From the NCBI GenBank assembly GCA_030064795.1, contig JASJEI010000119.1, forward strand, positions 1 through 12,241: a DNA stretch of 12,241 bases, given 5' to 3'. Made by a program: the position numbers and the translations under genes. The notes under the pieces are model-generated. The model was not told where the DNA came from. It did not search any database and saw only the letters and a list, made by a program, of their open reading frames with translations. Below are positions 6,893 to 12,126 of this stretch, in pieces (positions within the stretch are counted from its first letter, which is position 1; every line of letters begins with the position of its first letter). Source of the stretch: Pleurocapsa sp. MO_226.B13. GTDB taxonomy: Bacteria > Cyanobacteriota > Cyanobacteriia > Cyanobacteriales > Xenococcaceae.

Positions 6893-7321
6893 TTACATTT
6901 CTTCTTTCAAACGGCGTAACTCTTCTTGTAGGGAACGTACTTGTTGTCGCAAATCGTCATTAATCTGACTATCGCTAGATTTAGTAGCTGCCTGGGGTTC
7001 GGTTTTAATCTCTGACGAAGAGGTTTCTGGTGCTGACTGTGGCGATTCGTCTTCATCGACAATTTCAATCCGACGCGGTTCTCTTGACTCGGATTTATTA
7101 TCGCCAGTCACCGTTTCCTGTTGAGCCTGTTCTACCAAATCGTCAACAAATCTGCGCGCTTCATCGGTACTAATCTTACCGCGTTCGACCATTTCATCAG
7201 CGAGCTTTTGGGCTTGAACTCTCAGTTCTTTAAAGTTGTCCTGGGCTTTTTCTTGGGCATAAGAAGCAAAACCAACACCCATATAAAATGCTTTTTTAGC
7301 AATATCTTCAAAACCTGCCAT
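6893..7321 (-). CDS. phasin-like / coiled-coil cyanobacterial protein
   Basis: A 142-residue protein that opens with MAGFEDIAKKAFYMGVGFASYAQEKA and a long helix to about residue 70 (LADEMVERGKISTDEARRFVDDLVEQAQ). This matches the pattern of cyanobacterial proteins annotated as phasin family or polyhydroxyalkanoate granule-associated. Phasins coat storage granules, but this label is often given on weak similarity, and no PHA synthase gene is in view. Residues about 72-118 are Ser, Pro, Glu and Gln rich and probably disordered. Residues 119-142 (LRQQVRSLQEELRRLKEEM) form a heptad-patterned coiled coil likely to oligomerise. The ATG at 7321 is preceded in mRNA sense by GGGAGAAGAGAAAGTAAT, an acceptable binding site. 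An inverted repeat ATCTAC/GTAGAT at 7352-7370 lies upstream and may be regulatory. Confidence 0.65.
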   Translation of the reverse strand: MAGFEDIAKKAFYMGVGFASYAQEKAQDNFKELRVQAQKLADEMVERGKISTDEARRFVDDLVEQAQQETVTGDNKSESREPRRIEIVDEDESPQSAPETSSSEIKTEPQAATKSSDSQINDDLRQQVRSLQEELRRLKEEM

Positions 7322-7405
7322 ATTACTTTCTCTTCTCCCGATCGCACTACAATCTACTTTTAGTGTAGATCATTCCTAATTTAGTCATTCTAAAACTAAA
7401 AAACT

Positions 7406-7622
7406 AGTCAAACCAATGCCCTCGATTATACGACTCAATTTACCTATCAACCTAATTCCAATAGGTTAACTGGTTTCACCGATGCACGGGGTAATGATGT
7501 TTTCTCTACAGTTACGATAATGCGGGCAATTTGACTAGTATGGCGATGGTTTTCGCGAGAAGACTGGCTGGCTGAAATCCGATGATGGCTTGCTAGTCTT
7601 CGATCGCAATAATGATTTTTAG
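7406..7622 (+). pseudogene. frameshifted remnant of an RHS/YD-repeat and calcium-binding-repeat protein gene
   Basis: Three plus-strand frames each give a recognisable fragment in order. From 7406 to about 7500, SQTNALDYTTQFTYQPNSNR followed by LTGFTDARGN matches RHS/YD repeats. From 7507 in a second frame, YSYDNAGNLTSM continues the same kind of repeat. From 7539 in a third frame, YGDGFREKTGWLKSDDG then LLVFDRNNDF resembles the GDG...KTGW...DDGLLVLDRNxDG module of large adhesins and RTX-type calcium-binding proteins. A TAG at 7620-7622 closes the last frame. There is no start codon, and at least two frame changes occur in about 215 bp. This is a decayed fragment of a large secreted or polymorphic-toxin-like protein gene. 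It abuts the transporter operon's 3' end and suggests a past rearrangement there. Confidence 0.65.
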
Positions 7623-7639
7623 TTTGCATATCTTCCAGG

Positions 7640-8095
7640 CTATTGCTTGAACTGTTTTGGTTCTGAGTGATTGCTATCTAATGATAAACCCGCATACCAT
7701 TGATAAATAAATGAACCCAGAATCAAAGCAATTACAAACAAAACTGGATTCGGTATTCCCAATACCAAAGCGGTAATACCAGGACCAGGACAGTAGCCTG
7801 CAATTCCCCAACCAATGCCAAAAATCGCAGTACCAAGTATTAAAGGAAGGTCGATATCTTTTTTAGTGGGTAAATAAAACTTACTACCGAAAATTGGTCG
7901 CGGTAAACGCAGCACAAAGCGAAAAGCAATTGCCGTAACGCCGACAGCACCACCCAAGACAAATAATAGGGTGGGATCCCAGTCTCCTGAAACATCTAAA
8001 AATCCTAACACGCGATCGCGATCGATCATTTGGGAGAGGCTTAAGCCAAAACCAAATAGCAGTCCAGATAAAAGAGCAATTAATTTCTGTTTCAT
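7640..8095 (-). CDS. YeeE/YedE family membrane protein, second half (DUF6691/PmpB-like)
   Basis: A 151-residue inner-membrane protein with four likely transmembrane segments (about 5-23, 42-62, 85-101, 115-133). GFGLSLSQM (15-23) and AGYCPGPGITALVLG (99-113) carry the family hallmarks; Cys102 of GYCPGPG corresponds to the conserved channel cysteine in this superfamily. Single-chain relatives such as TsuA/YeeE take up thiosulfate by relaying it along conserved cysteines. Split pairs such as PmpA/PmpB in BigR operons are thought to carry sulfur species. It lies 22 bp downstream of the first half and must pair with it. The substrate cannot be read from sequence; thiosulfate, sulfite or another sulfur compound are all possible. 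Confidence 0.85.
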   Translation of the reverse strand: MKQKLIALLSGLLFGFGLSLSQMIDRDRVLGFLDVSGDWDPTLLFVLGGAVGVTAIAFRFVLRLPRPIFGSKFYLPTKKDIDLPLILGTAIFGIGWGIAGYCPGPGITALVLGIPNPVLFVIALILGSFIYQWYAGLSLDSNHSEPKQFKQ

Positions 8096-8117
8096 TTTTT
8101 TACTAACTAACTAAGAA

Positions 8118-8534
8118 CTAAATCACATGATGAGTAATAAATACTGTGATAATCGCAGTAATCATAAAGGTAATCACTGCAACTAGAGAACGGAACGATA
8201 ATCTACCCAAACCACAGACTCCATGACCGCTAGTACAACCATTTCCCATCCGCGTACCGACACCGACTAGAAAACCACCAACAATCATCGCTACTGGCGC
8301 AAAGGAAGATACAGGGGTAGGTTCTGAGGCCAAGACATATTCGTAGATCGAACCCCCTCCTAACATCCCTGCGATAAACAGCCACCGCCAATTCTCTTCT
8401 GGCTTAAATTTTATGGCACCATTGACTATACCACTAATACCAGCAATCCGACTATCAAAAGCTAGCAAAATAGTTGCACTCAGTCCAATCAGCATCCCAC
8501 CAATTAAAGCTGCAATCCAATTAACTTCTGCCAT
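8118..8534 (-). CDS. YeeE/YedE family membrane protein, first half (PmpA-like)
   Basis: A 138-residue membrane protein with about four hydrophobic spans (6-25, 50-68, 79-97, 115-134). The signature GNGCTSGHGVCGLGRLS at 98-114 has the two conserved cysteines (100 and 107) of the YeeE/YedE superfamily. Together with the downstream 151-residue gene it forms a split sulfur-compound transporter of the PmpAB type. This gene comes first in the two-gene operon. A perfect TATAAT on the minus strand (8561-8566) lies about 27 bp upstream of the start codon and overlaps a dyad at 8564-8591 similar to those in front of arsR and sqr, so the operon is probably repressed by the ArsR protein and induced by reactive sulfur. 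All key residues look intact. Confidence 0.87.
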   Translation of the reverse strand: MAEVNWIAALIGGMLIGLSATILLAFDSRIAGISGIVNGAIKFKPEENWRWLFIAGMLGGGSIYEYVLASEPTPVSSFAPVAMIVGGFLVGVGTRMGNGCTSGHGVCGLGRLSFRSLVAVITFMITAIITVFITHHVI

Positions 8535-8560
8535 AATAAATATTTTAATATTTTTAATTC

Positions 8561-8591
8561 ATTATACAACTATACAGTCATATTGTAGTAT
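8561..8591 (-). promoter_or_regulatory. promoter and ArsR-type operator (site A) of the transporter operon
   Basis: Minus-strand TATAAT (8566-8561) is a consensus -10 box. Overlapping it, ATACAACTAT 8564-8573 faces ATATTGTAGTAT 8580-8591; aligned as inverted half-sites they agree at 8 of 10 positions (ATACnACnAT). The left arm differs by one base from the ATACAACCAT of sites B and C. No clear -35 box is seen. A repressor bound here would block the -10 element. Confidence 0.55.
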
Positions 8592-8878
8592 CGTTTTTTT
8601 GTAGGACTAACTAAAATATCGCAATATTTTGAATAAATCCTACTGTTTCTGTGAAAAATGTAGAAATGTTTATAGTTATTTAAATTGCGCGTCTCGATCG
8701 ATAGAAAGATATCTTTTTTTCTCTTTAACACCATGCTTGACTCTTCAGCTGCTGTTTTCCACCCCTCAATACTGGGAGGAAAGAGATTTCAGTTGCTGTT
8801 TTAGAGAATCATTGTTAGTTATTTAAAAATTAATTTTTAGCAGGATATAATTGACTTTTAATTTGCCCAGAGGAAATA
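8592..8878. other. intergenic region upstream of the small exported gene
   Basis: No convincing gene. TTCAGCTGCTGTTTT at 8744-8758 is repeated as TTCAGTTGCTGTTTT at 8788-8802, one mismatch in 15, with 44 bp between starts (about four helical turns, same face of DNA). This could be a paired activator site for the gene at 8879. A short plus-strand frame at 8629-8826 has no ribosome binding site and does not look like a protein. Confidence 0.4.
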
Positions 8879-9205
8879 ATGAATAAGAAGTTACTTACTA
8901 CTTTAGGTTGTTCTGGTTCGATAGTGCTCTCTCTATTAGGGACTAATTCCGTTAATGCCAAAGAGTATATTTTTACTGCTCCCGAATTAGATAGTCAAAT
9001 GGCTGAAATTCCTGAAAGTGAGACAGACTATCCTTTTGTAGGCTGTGGTTGTAGTGCTTATGATGCTGAAACCGCCGCTGAAATAGATCGAGAAGGAGAT
9101 AAGGCGATCGAACTTTACGGTTGTGACTGTGCTAGTCATAGAAATATGGTGCGTAATATTGATTCCAATAAAATAAACGACAGTTACAATAACTTAAAGC
9201 TTTGA
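8879..9205 (+). CDS. small exported protein with two CxC motifs
   Basis: A 108-residue protein with ribosome binding site AGAGGAA about 4 nt before the ATG. Residues 1-27 form a signal peptide (MNKKLLTTLG..., hydrophobic core IVLSLLG, cleavage after VNA), so the mature chain of about 81 residues is exported. The mature part carries FVGCGCSAYD (Cys56, Cys58) and LYGCDCASHRNMV (Cys82, Cys84), joined by the acidic helix DAETAAEIDREGDKAIE. Paired CxC motifs could bind a metal or act as thiol/persulfide redox sites, which would suit the sulfur genes on either side, but this is inference. I recall similar unnamed cyanobacterial proteins. Cys11 sits inside the hydrophobic region, so a lipoprotein is possible but less likely. 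A terminator-like hairpin follows at 9232-9251. Confidence 0.68.
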   Translation: MNKKLLTTLGCSGSIVLSLLGTNSVNAKEYIFTAPELDSQMAEIPESETDYPFVGCGCSAYDAETAAEIDREGDKAIELYGCDCASHRNMVRNIDSNKINDSYNNLKL

Positions 9206-9231
9206 GAAAAATGAGATCGCTTAGATCTTGA

Positions 9232-9251
9232 GGGGTTTTGCAAAAAACCCC
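9232..9251. terminator. bidirectional terminator-like hairpin
   Basis: GGGGTTTT 9232-9239 pairs perfectly with AAAACCCC 9244-9251 around a 4-nt loop. It sits between convergent genes ending at 9205 (plus) and 9276 (minus). The stem contains the T-run itself, and no long T tail follows on either side, so termination efficiency is uncertain. Confidence 0.55.
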
Positions 9252-9275
9252 AATTACAGATGCTTAGAAGAATTT

Positions 9276-9569
9276 CTACTTCTTTACTCCCATTGCGGTG
9301 CGATAACCCGTAAAACAGTAAAGTATTACAGGACGAGTTTTAGGAATACGATCGAGATTATCGGTTAAACTGCGTAAAGGTAGATTAATTGCTCCTTTAA
9401 TATGACCGTGAGCATATTCCTTTGGTTCTCGAACGTCTACTAATAGTGCTTGCTGTTCTTTACCAAGAGCTTTAACTTTATTTATCTTTCTGACGGTGTA
9501 ATAGTCGCGGGGAAGGGAAACCAAAAACTGCTGCACCTTAGTTAGATTGCGATCGCCTAATAGTGGCAA
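9276..9569 (-). pseudogene. rhodanese-like sulfurtransferase, C-terminally truncated
   Basis: A 97-residue rhodanese-like sequence. LLVDVREPKEYAHGHIKGA (42-60) and INLPL are standard rhodanese motifs, and YCFTGYRTAMG (84-94) is the active-site loop with catalytic Cys85. The chain then ends in VKK and a stop, whereas rhodanese domains normally continue about 25-35 residues (hydrophobic helix, a strand and a Gly-Gly-x-x-x-W segment). No continuation is found in the other minus-strand frames. The start is also doubtful: the frame begins at TTG 9569 with no binding site and stays open for five more codons upstream, next to an IS-like hairpin. It therefore seems damaged at both ends and is probably inactive. 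An intact version would move sulfane sulfur between thiols, in keeping with the persulfide genes next door. Confidence 0.62.
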
Positions 9570-9592
9570 TTCAAGCCAGTGGTGTTAAGCTC

Positions 9593-9617
9593 ATCCCACC
9601 CATAAATGAGGTGGGAT
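9593..9617. repeat. hairpin resembling an IS200/IS605-type element end
   Basis: ATCCCACC 9593-9600 and GGTGGGAT 9610-9617 form a perfect 8-bp stem. Hairpins with CCCACC...GGTGGG arms often mark the right end of TnpB-bearing IS200/IS605 elements in cyanobacteria. It lies about 25 bp beyond the 5' edge of the broken rhodanese frame. No transposase is present, so this is at most a remnant. Confidence 0.3.
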
Positions 9618-9692
9618 TTCATGTCAGTTCGGGATTCGGGGTTCGCTCTTTGTACTACTGATCACTAACTACTGACAAAAATACGCGGTTTG

Positions 9693-9742
9693 GGCGACTT
9701 ATCCGACCATCCCAATCGCGATCGGGGGCGAACCCCGTCGCC
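9693..9742. repeat. GC-rich inverted repeat, probable dispersed cyanobacterial repeat
   Basis: GGCGAC 9693-9698 and GTCGCC 9737-9742 are inverted arms enclosing ATCGCGATCG and a GGGG-cgaa-CCCC hairpin (9725-9736). GGGGCGAACCCC-type hairpins are common dispersed elements between cyanobacterial genes. Confidence 0.4.
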
Positions 9743-9807
9743 TCTGTGAAAAATATCTCAGTACGGCAATGTTTGAACTCATTAGAAATGAGTTATTGAA
9801 GCTGGTA

Positions 9808-9840
9808 TATAATACAACCATTTAGTAATATGGTTAGTAG
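9808..9840 (+). promoter_or_regulatory. arsR promoter with ArsR-type operator (site B)
   Basis: TATAAT at 9808-9813 is a consensus -10 box. It runs straight into ATACAACCAT (9812-9821), mirrored by ATGGTTAGTAG (9830-9840). AACCAT and ATGGTT are perfect 6-bp arms 8 nt apart, and TAC/GTA extends the dyad across a one-base offset. A repressor here would sit on its own promoter, typical ArsR-family autorepression. The start codon is about 60 bp downstream. Confidence 0.6.
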
Positions 9841-9901
9841 GATAACTAAGATGGTAAATTAGCTATAGTCCAATTCTGTATTAAATTGCTCAATCAAGCT
9901 T

Positions 9902-10306
9902 ATGTCCAGTAAAGTAACTTCTAAACCTAAAACCCAACCAGTCAGTTCCTCCAATGACTGTGGAATCGCCAAACTATCACCCGCTGCCCTGGGTTTGATG
10001 GCTAATTTTTTCAAAGTTCTGTCTGAAGTCAGTCGGCTACAAATTGTCTGTAGCTTGAAAACTGGGGCGAAGAACGTCAGCGAAATTGTGGAAGAAACGG
10101 GTTTGGGACAGGCTAACGTTTCTAAGCATTTGAATATGCTGACCAAAGCTGGTATTGTCGCCCGCGAACAGAAGGGGATTTGCGTTTACTATCAAATTGC
10201 CAATCCCTTCTTATTTGAGTTGTGCGATCTCGTTTGTGATGCCCTCTCGGCTCAATTCCAGCAGCAAAATCAACAGTTAAAGATGCTCAAAACCCTACGT
10301 CAATAG
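9902..10306 (+). CDS. ArsR/SmtB-family repressor, probable reactive-sulfur sensor
   Basis: A 134-residue winged-helix repressor with a polar N-terminal extension of about 25 residues. LMANFFKVLSEVSRLQIVCSLKTG (32-55) and the recognition helix GLGQANVSKHLNMLTKAGIVA (67-87) are classic ArsR features; KGICVYYQIANP (91-102) is the wing. Cysteines are at 20, 50, 94, 108 and 112. Cys50 in RLQIVC matches the first sensor cysteine of BigR and SqrR (RLRILC), and Cys108 or Cys112 in the last helix (FELCDLVCD) is near the second, so persulfide-driven disulfide or polysulfide formation is plausible. The CxC metal site of ArsR (ELCVCDL) is absent, arguing against arsenic sensing. Neighbouring sulfide genes and site B upstream fit a self-regulated sulfide repressor like SqrR/BigR or cyanobacterial SuoR. 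No Shine-Dalgarno is obvious before ATG 9902. Confidence 0.85.
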   Translation: MSSKVTSKPKTQPVSSSNDCGIAKLSPAALGLMANFFKVLSEVSRLQIVCSLKTGAKNVSEIVEETGLGQANVSKHLNMLTKAGIVAREQKGICVYYQIANPFLFELCDLVCDALSAQFQQQNQQLKMLKTLRQ

Positions 10307-10339
10307 TTAGTAGTTAAGAGTCTTGTTTCCCAATTTAGA

Positions 10340-10891
10340 TTAGTTAACAACACACTTAATCGGGGTATTGGGATAGGTAAAAATTGCCGTACCACCCTTA
10401 AAGTTTTTGATGGTTTCCCAAGTGTATGGAGCGTAGTCTTTAGAGTAATTACTGGTGACTCCGCCTTTACCCAAGGCATCTTTTAATCCTTTAACTAAGT
10501 GCCAGTCGATCTGGATATCTGGACACACTACAAGATAATCGTATTTTATCTCTTGCCCTTGAGCTAGGGTGATAGTATTGCGATCGGGGTCAAAAGTAGT
10601 TACGTAATCCTGAATCCATTTTGCTCCTTTGGGAATTACGTCTTTTTCTTGCCGAATAAATTTATCTATTGACGCAATACCACCTCCAACTAATGTCCAT
10701 CCTGGTTGATAGAAATGCTTTTCAGCAGGTTCGACGATCGCAATCTTTAGCCGAGAGTTTTGCTTGAGTAGTTGGGCTGCGGTGGTAATTCCTGCTGCCC
10801 CTCCACCCACGATGACAATTTGATAGTGGTTGGTCGTCGATGAAGTATTACTTTGGTTAGCCTGTGGCGATCGCTCTAAGGATGTAGACAT
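10340..10891 (-). pseudogene. sqr: sulfide:quinone oxidoreductase, truncated at the first redox cysteine
   Basis: Reads as the first 180 residues of a type II-like sulfide:quinone oxidoreductase, whose intact members have roughly 400-450 residues. IVIVGGGAAG (25-34) is the FAD dinucleotide loop, Glu54 ends the second strand (IAIVEP), HFYQPGWTLVGGG (59-71) is the family signature, and NTPIKC (175-180) is the block before the conserved CAGAPQK motif. After Cys180 the chain reads VVN and stops. The rest, including the second FAD loop, the second redox cysteine and the membrane-binding C-terminus, is missing; arsR ends only 33 bp further on, so no continuation can exist here. The 5' end is healthy: AGAGGA about 8 nt before ATG 10891 and operator site C upstream. 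This indicates a recent deletion at the 3' side. The intact enzyme would oxidise sulfide to persulfide and pass electrons to quinone. Confidence 0.8.
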
Positions 10892-10956
10892 AATAAGTTC
10901 CTCTTAAATTTAAGTTGAATTTGAAAGCTAAATTAGTCTTATTTATTTTTTTTACC

Positions 10957-10976
10957 ATACAACCATTTGGTTATAT
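10957..10976 (-). promoter_or_regulatory. ArsR-type operator (site C) upstream of sqr
   Basis: ATACAACCATTTGGTTATAT is a near-perfect dyad: left arm ATACAACCA, right arm reading ATATAACCA on the other strand, 8 of 9 matching. It shares the 10-mer ATACAACCAT with site B. On the minus strand a TATAAC string inside it could be the sqr -10 box. It lies about 66 bp from the sqr start and 160 bp from the dioxygenase start, so it may control both divergent genes. Confidence 0.6.
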
Positions 10977-11045
10977 AATTGGTTTTTTTAAAATAATGTT
11001 AAGCTTAAATTGTCAACCTTGACTTAAATCCGAATTTTAAAGCAT

Positions 11046-11061
11046 ATTACTATATAGTAAT
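11046..11061. promoter_or_regulatory. perfect 16-bp palindrome upstream of the persulfide dioxygenase gene
   Basis: ATTACTATATAGTAAT is exactly self-complementary and lies 77 bp before the ATG at 11138. Its arms differ from the ATACAACCAT sites, so a second regulator, or a promoter with a TATA-like core, is possible. The dioxygenase ribosome binding site GGAGGAG is at 11123-11129. Confidence 0.4.
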
Positions 11062-11137
11062 CTGATTGTTTGATTTGAATTAGATCGTAAACTTAGCTGG
11101 TACTTATTACCTTAGTTTTAATGGAGGAGTTAACCCC

Positions 11138-11839
11138 ATGTTATTTCGTCAACTATTCGATCGAGATACCTGGACTTACACTTATTTGATTGCAGATCCT
11201 CAAACGAAAGAGGCTGTTCTAGTGGATTCGGTTTTAGAACAGGTAGAGCGGGACTTTAAATTACTCAAGGAGTTGGGTCTGAAGTTAAAATACTGTTTGG
11301 AAACCCACATTCATGCCGATCACATTACCGGTACTGGCAAATTAAGAGAAATGACTGGCTGCAAAGGCATTGTGCCAGAAAATGCTCAAGCTGCTTGTGC
11401 CGATCGCTATATCAAAGATGGTGAAATATTGCAGGTGGGAGAGATTGAAATTAAAGCGATTGAAACTCACGGTCACACTGACAGTCATGTGACATATCTG
11501 GTAAATAACACCCATGTTTTAACTGGCGATGCTTTATTTATTCGGGGTTGTGGACGTACCGATTTCCAAAGTGGAGATGCGGGAACTTTGTACGATCGCG
11601 TTACCCAAAAACTGTTTACTCTACCCGATGAAACGTTGGTTTATCCAGCACACGATTACAAAGGACAAACTGTTTCTACTATCGGCGAAGAAAAGCAATT
11701 TAATCCCAGGTTTGTCGGCAAAAATCGCGAGAGTTTTATTACCTTTATGGACAACCTCGATCTACCAGATCCGAAAAAGATTATGGAAGCTGTTCCAGCT
11801 AACGAGCGTTGTGGAAAAGTAGCTTCGGCATTTAATTAA
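11138..11839 (+). CDS. persulfide dioxygenase (ETHE1-like metallo-beta-lactamase fold)
   Basis: A 233-residue cytosolic enzyme with a strong binding site, GGAGGAG 8 nt before the ATG. THIHADHITG gives the metallo-beta-lactamase motif with His57, His59, Asp61 and His62; ETHGHTDSH provides His113; TGDALFIRGCGRTDFQ supplies Asp131 and the ETHE1 signature; YPAHDYKG supplies His172. In ETHE1 proteins one mononuclear iron is held by the equivalents of His113, Asp131 and His172, and glutathione persulfide is oxidised by O2 to sulfite and glutathione. RGCGRTDFQ.GD and YPAHDYKG separate ETHE1 from glyoxalase II. Length and motifs are complete, so it should be active. It diverges from sqr and is followed 32 bp downstream by a DUF442 gene, the usual partner, probably co-transcribed. 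Confidence 0.92.
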   Translation: MLFRQLFDRDTWTYTYLIADPQTKEAVLVDSVLEQVERDFKLLKELGLKLKYCLETHIHADHITGTGKLREMTGCKGIVPENAQAACADRYIKDGEILQVGEIEIKAIETHGHTDSHVTYLVNNTHVLTGDALFIRGCGRTDFQSGDAGTLYDRVTQKLFTLPDETLVYPAHDYKGQTVSTIGEEKQFNPRFVGKNRESFITFMDNLDLPDPKKIMEAVPANERCGKVASAFN

Positions 11840-11871
11840 CCGTACTTCGTATCAGATTTAGGAGTTAAAAC

Positions 11872-12126
11872 TTGCTTTATCAAATTACTGACGAACTGGC
11901 AATTGGTAATGCTGCCGAAGCCGAAAAAATACAACAAATCGCCTTACAAGGATATCGCACATTTATCGATTTATGTCCACCCGAGGAGGGCAATCGACTC
12001 AATGCAGATTTAGTAGAAGCTCAAGGGTTGAAATATTTCAGCGTTCCCGTCTATCGTAACGATCTTAATCAAGACTCACTGGAGATGTTTATGCAAACCA
12101 TTGAGTTAGTATCGAAGCCAATTTAG
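11872..12126 (+). pseudogene. DUF442 (Blh-like, phosphatase-fold) protein, truncated before its active-site loop
   Basis: An 84-residue sequence beginning at TTG 11872 with an AGGAG binding site about 7 nt upstream, 32 bp after the dioxygenase gene. LYQITDELAIGNAAEAEKIQ, then GYRTFIDLCPPEEGN and LKYFSVPVYRNDL, follows the DUF442 domain often found beside or fused to persulfide dioxygenases. In full-length members the KPI segment leads into the phosphatase-like loop (LxHCxxGxR) and a further helix pair. Here KPI is followed directly by TAG. The bases after the stop (GTG ATT TCT GCT in frame) do not restore that loop, and no HCx5R-type motif appears in the remaining 115 bp. It keeps its expression signals but probably lacks catalytic function. 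Truncation is by comparison with family knowledge; a shortened functional protein cannot be excluded. Confidence 0.68.

Larger units (their letters stand above)
9570..9901. other. repeat-rich gap and arsR upstream region
   Basis: No gene is seen. In order it contains an IS-end-like hairpin (9593-9617), a degenerate palindromic-repeat string (9627-9646), a GGCGAC/GTCGCC inverted repeat (9693-9742) with an inner GGGG-CGAA-CCCC hairpin, a short perfect hairpin AACTCATT-AGA-AATGAGTT (9776-9794), and the arsR promoter with operator site B (9808-9840). Confidence 0.55.

Noticed and set aside
7447..7629. Minus-strand 60-codon frame
   Set aside because: It is antisense to the RHS/calcium-binding remnant, whose plus-strand fragments are recognisable, and has no family resemblance of its own.
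8629..8826. Plus-strand 65-codon frame in front of the exported protein gene
   Set aside because: No ribosome binding site, unusual residue composition and no motif; the region reads as promoter DNA with direct repeats.
9902..10306. Arsenic-sensing ArsR
   Set aside because: The ELCVCDL metal-binding motif in the third helix is missing and no ars genes are nearby; the neighbours are all sulfide or persulfide genes.
11138..11839. Glyoxalase II or other metallo-beta-lactamase
   Set aside because: The RGCGRTDFQ and YPAHDYKG motifs and the sulfur-gene neighbours are specific to ETHE1-type persulfide dioxygenases.
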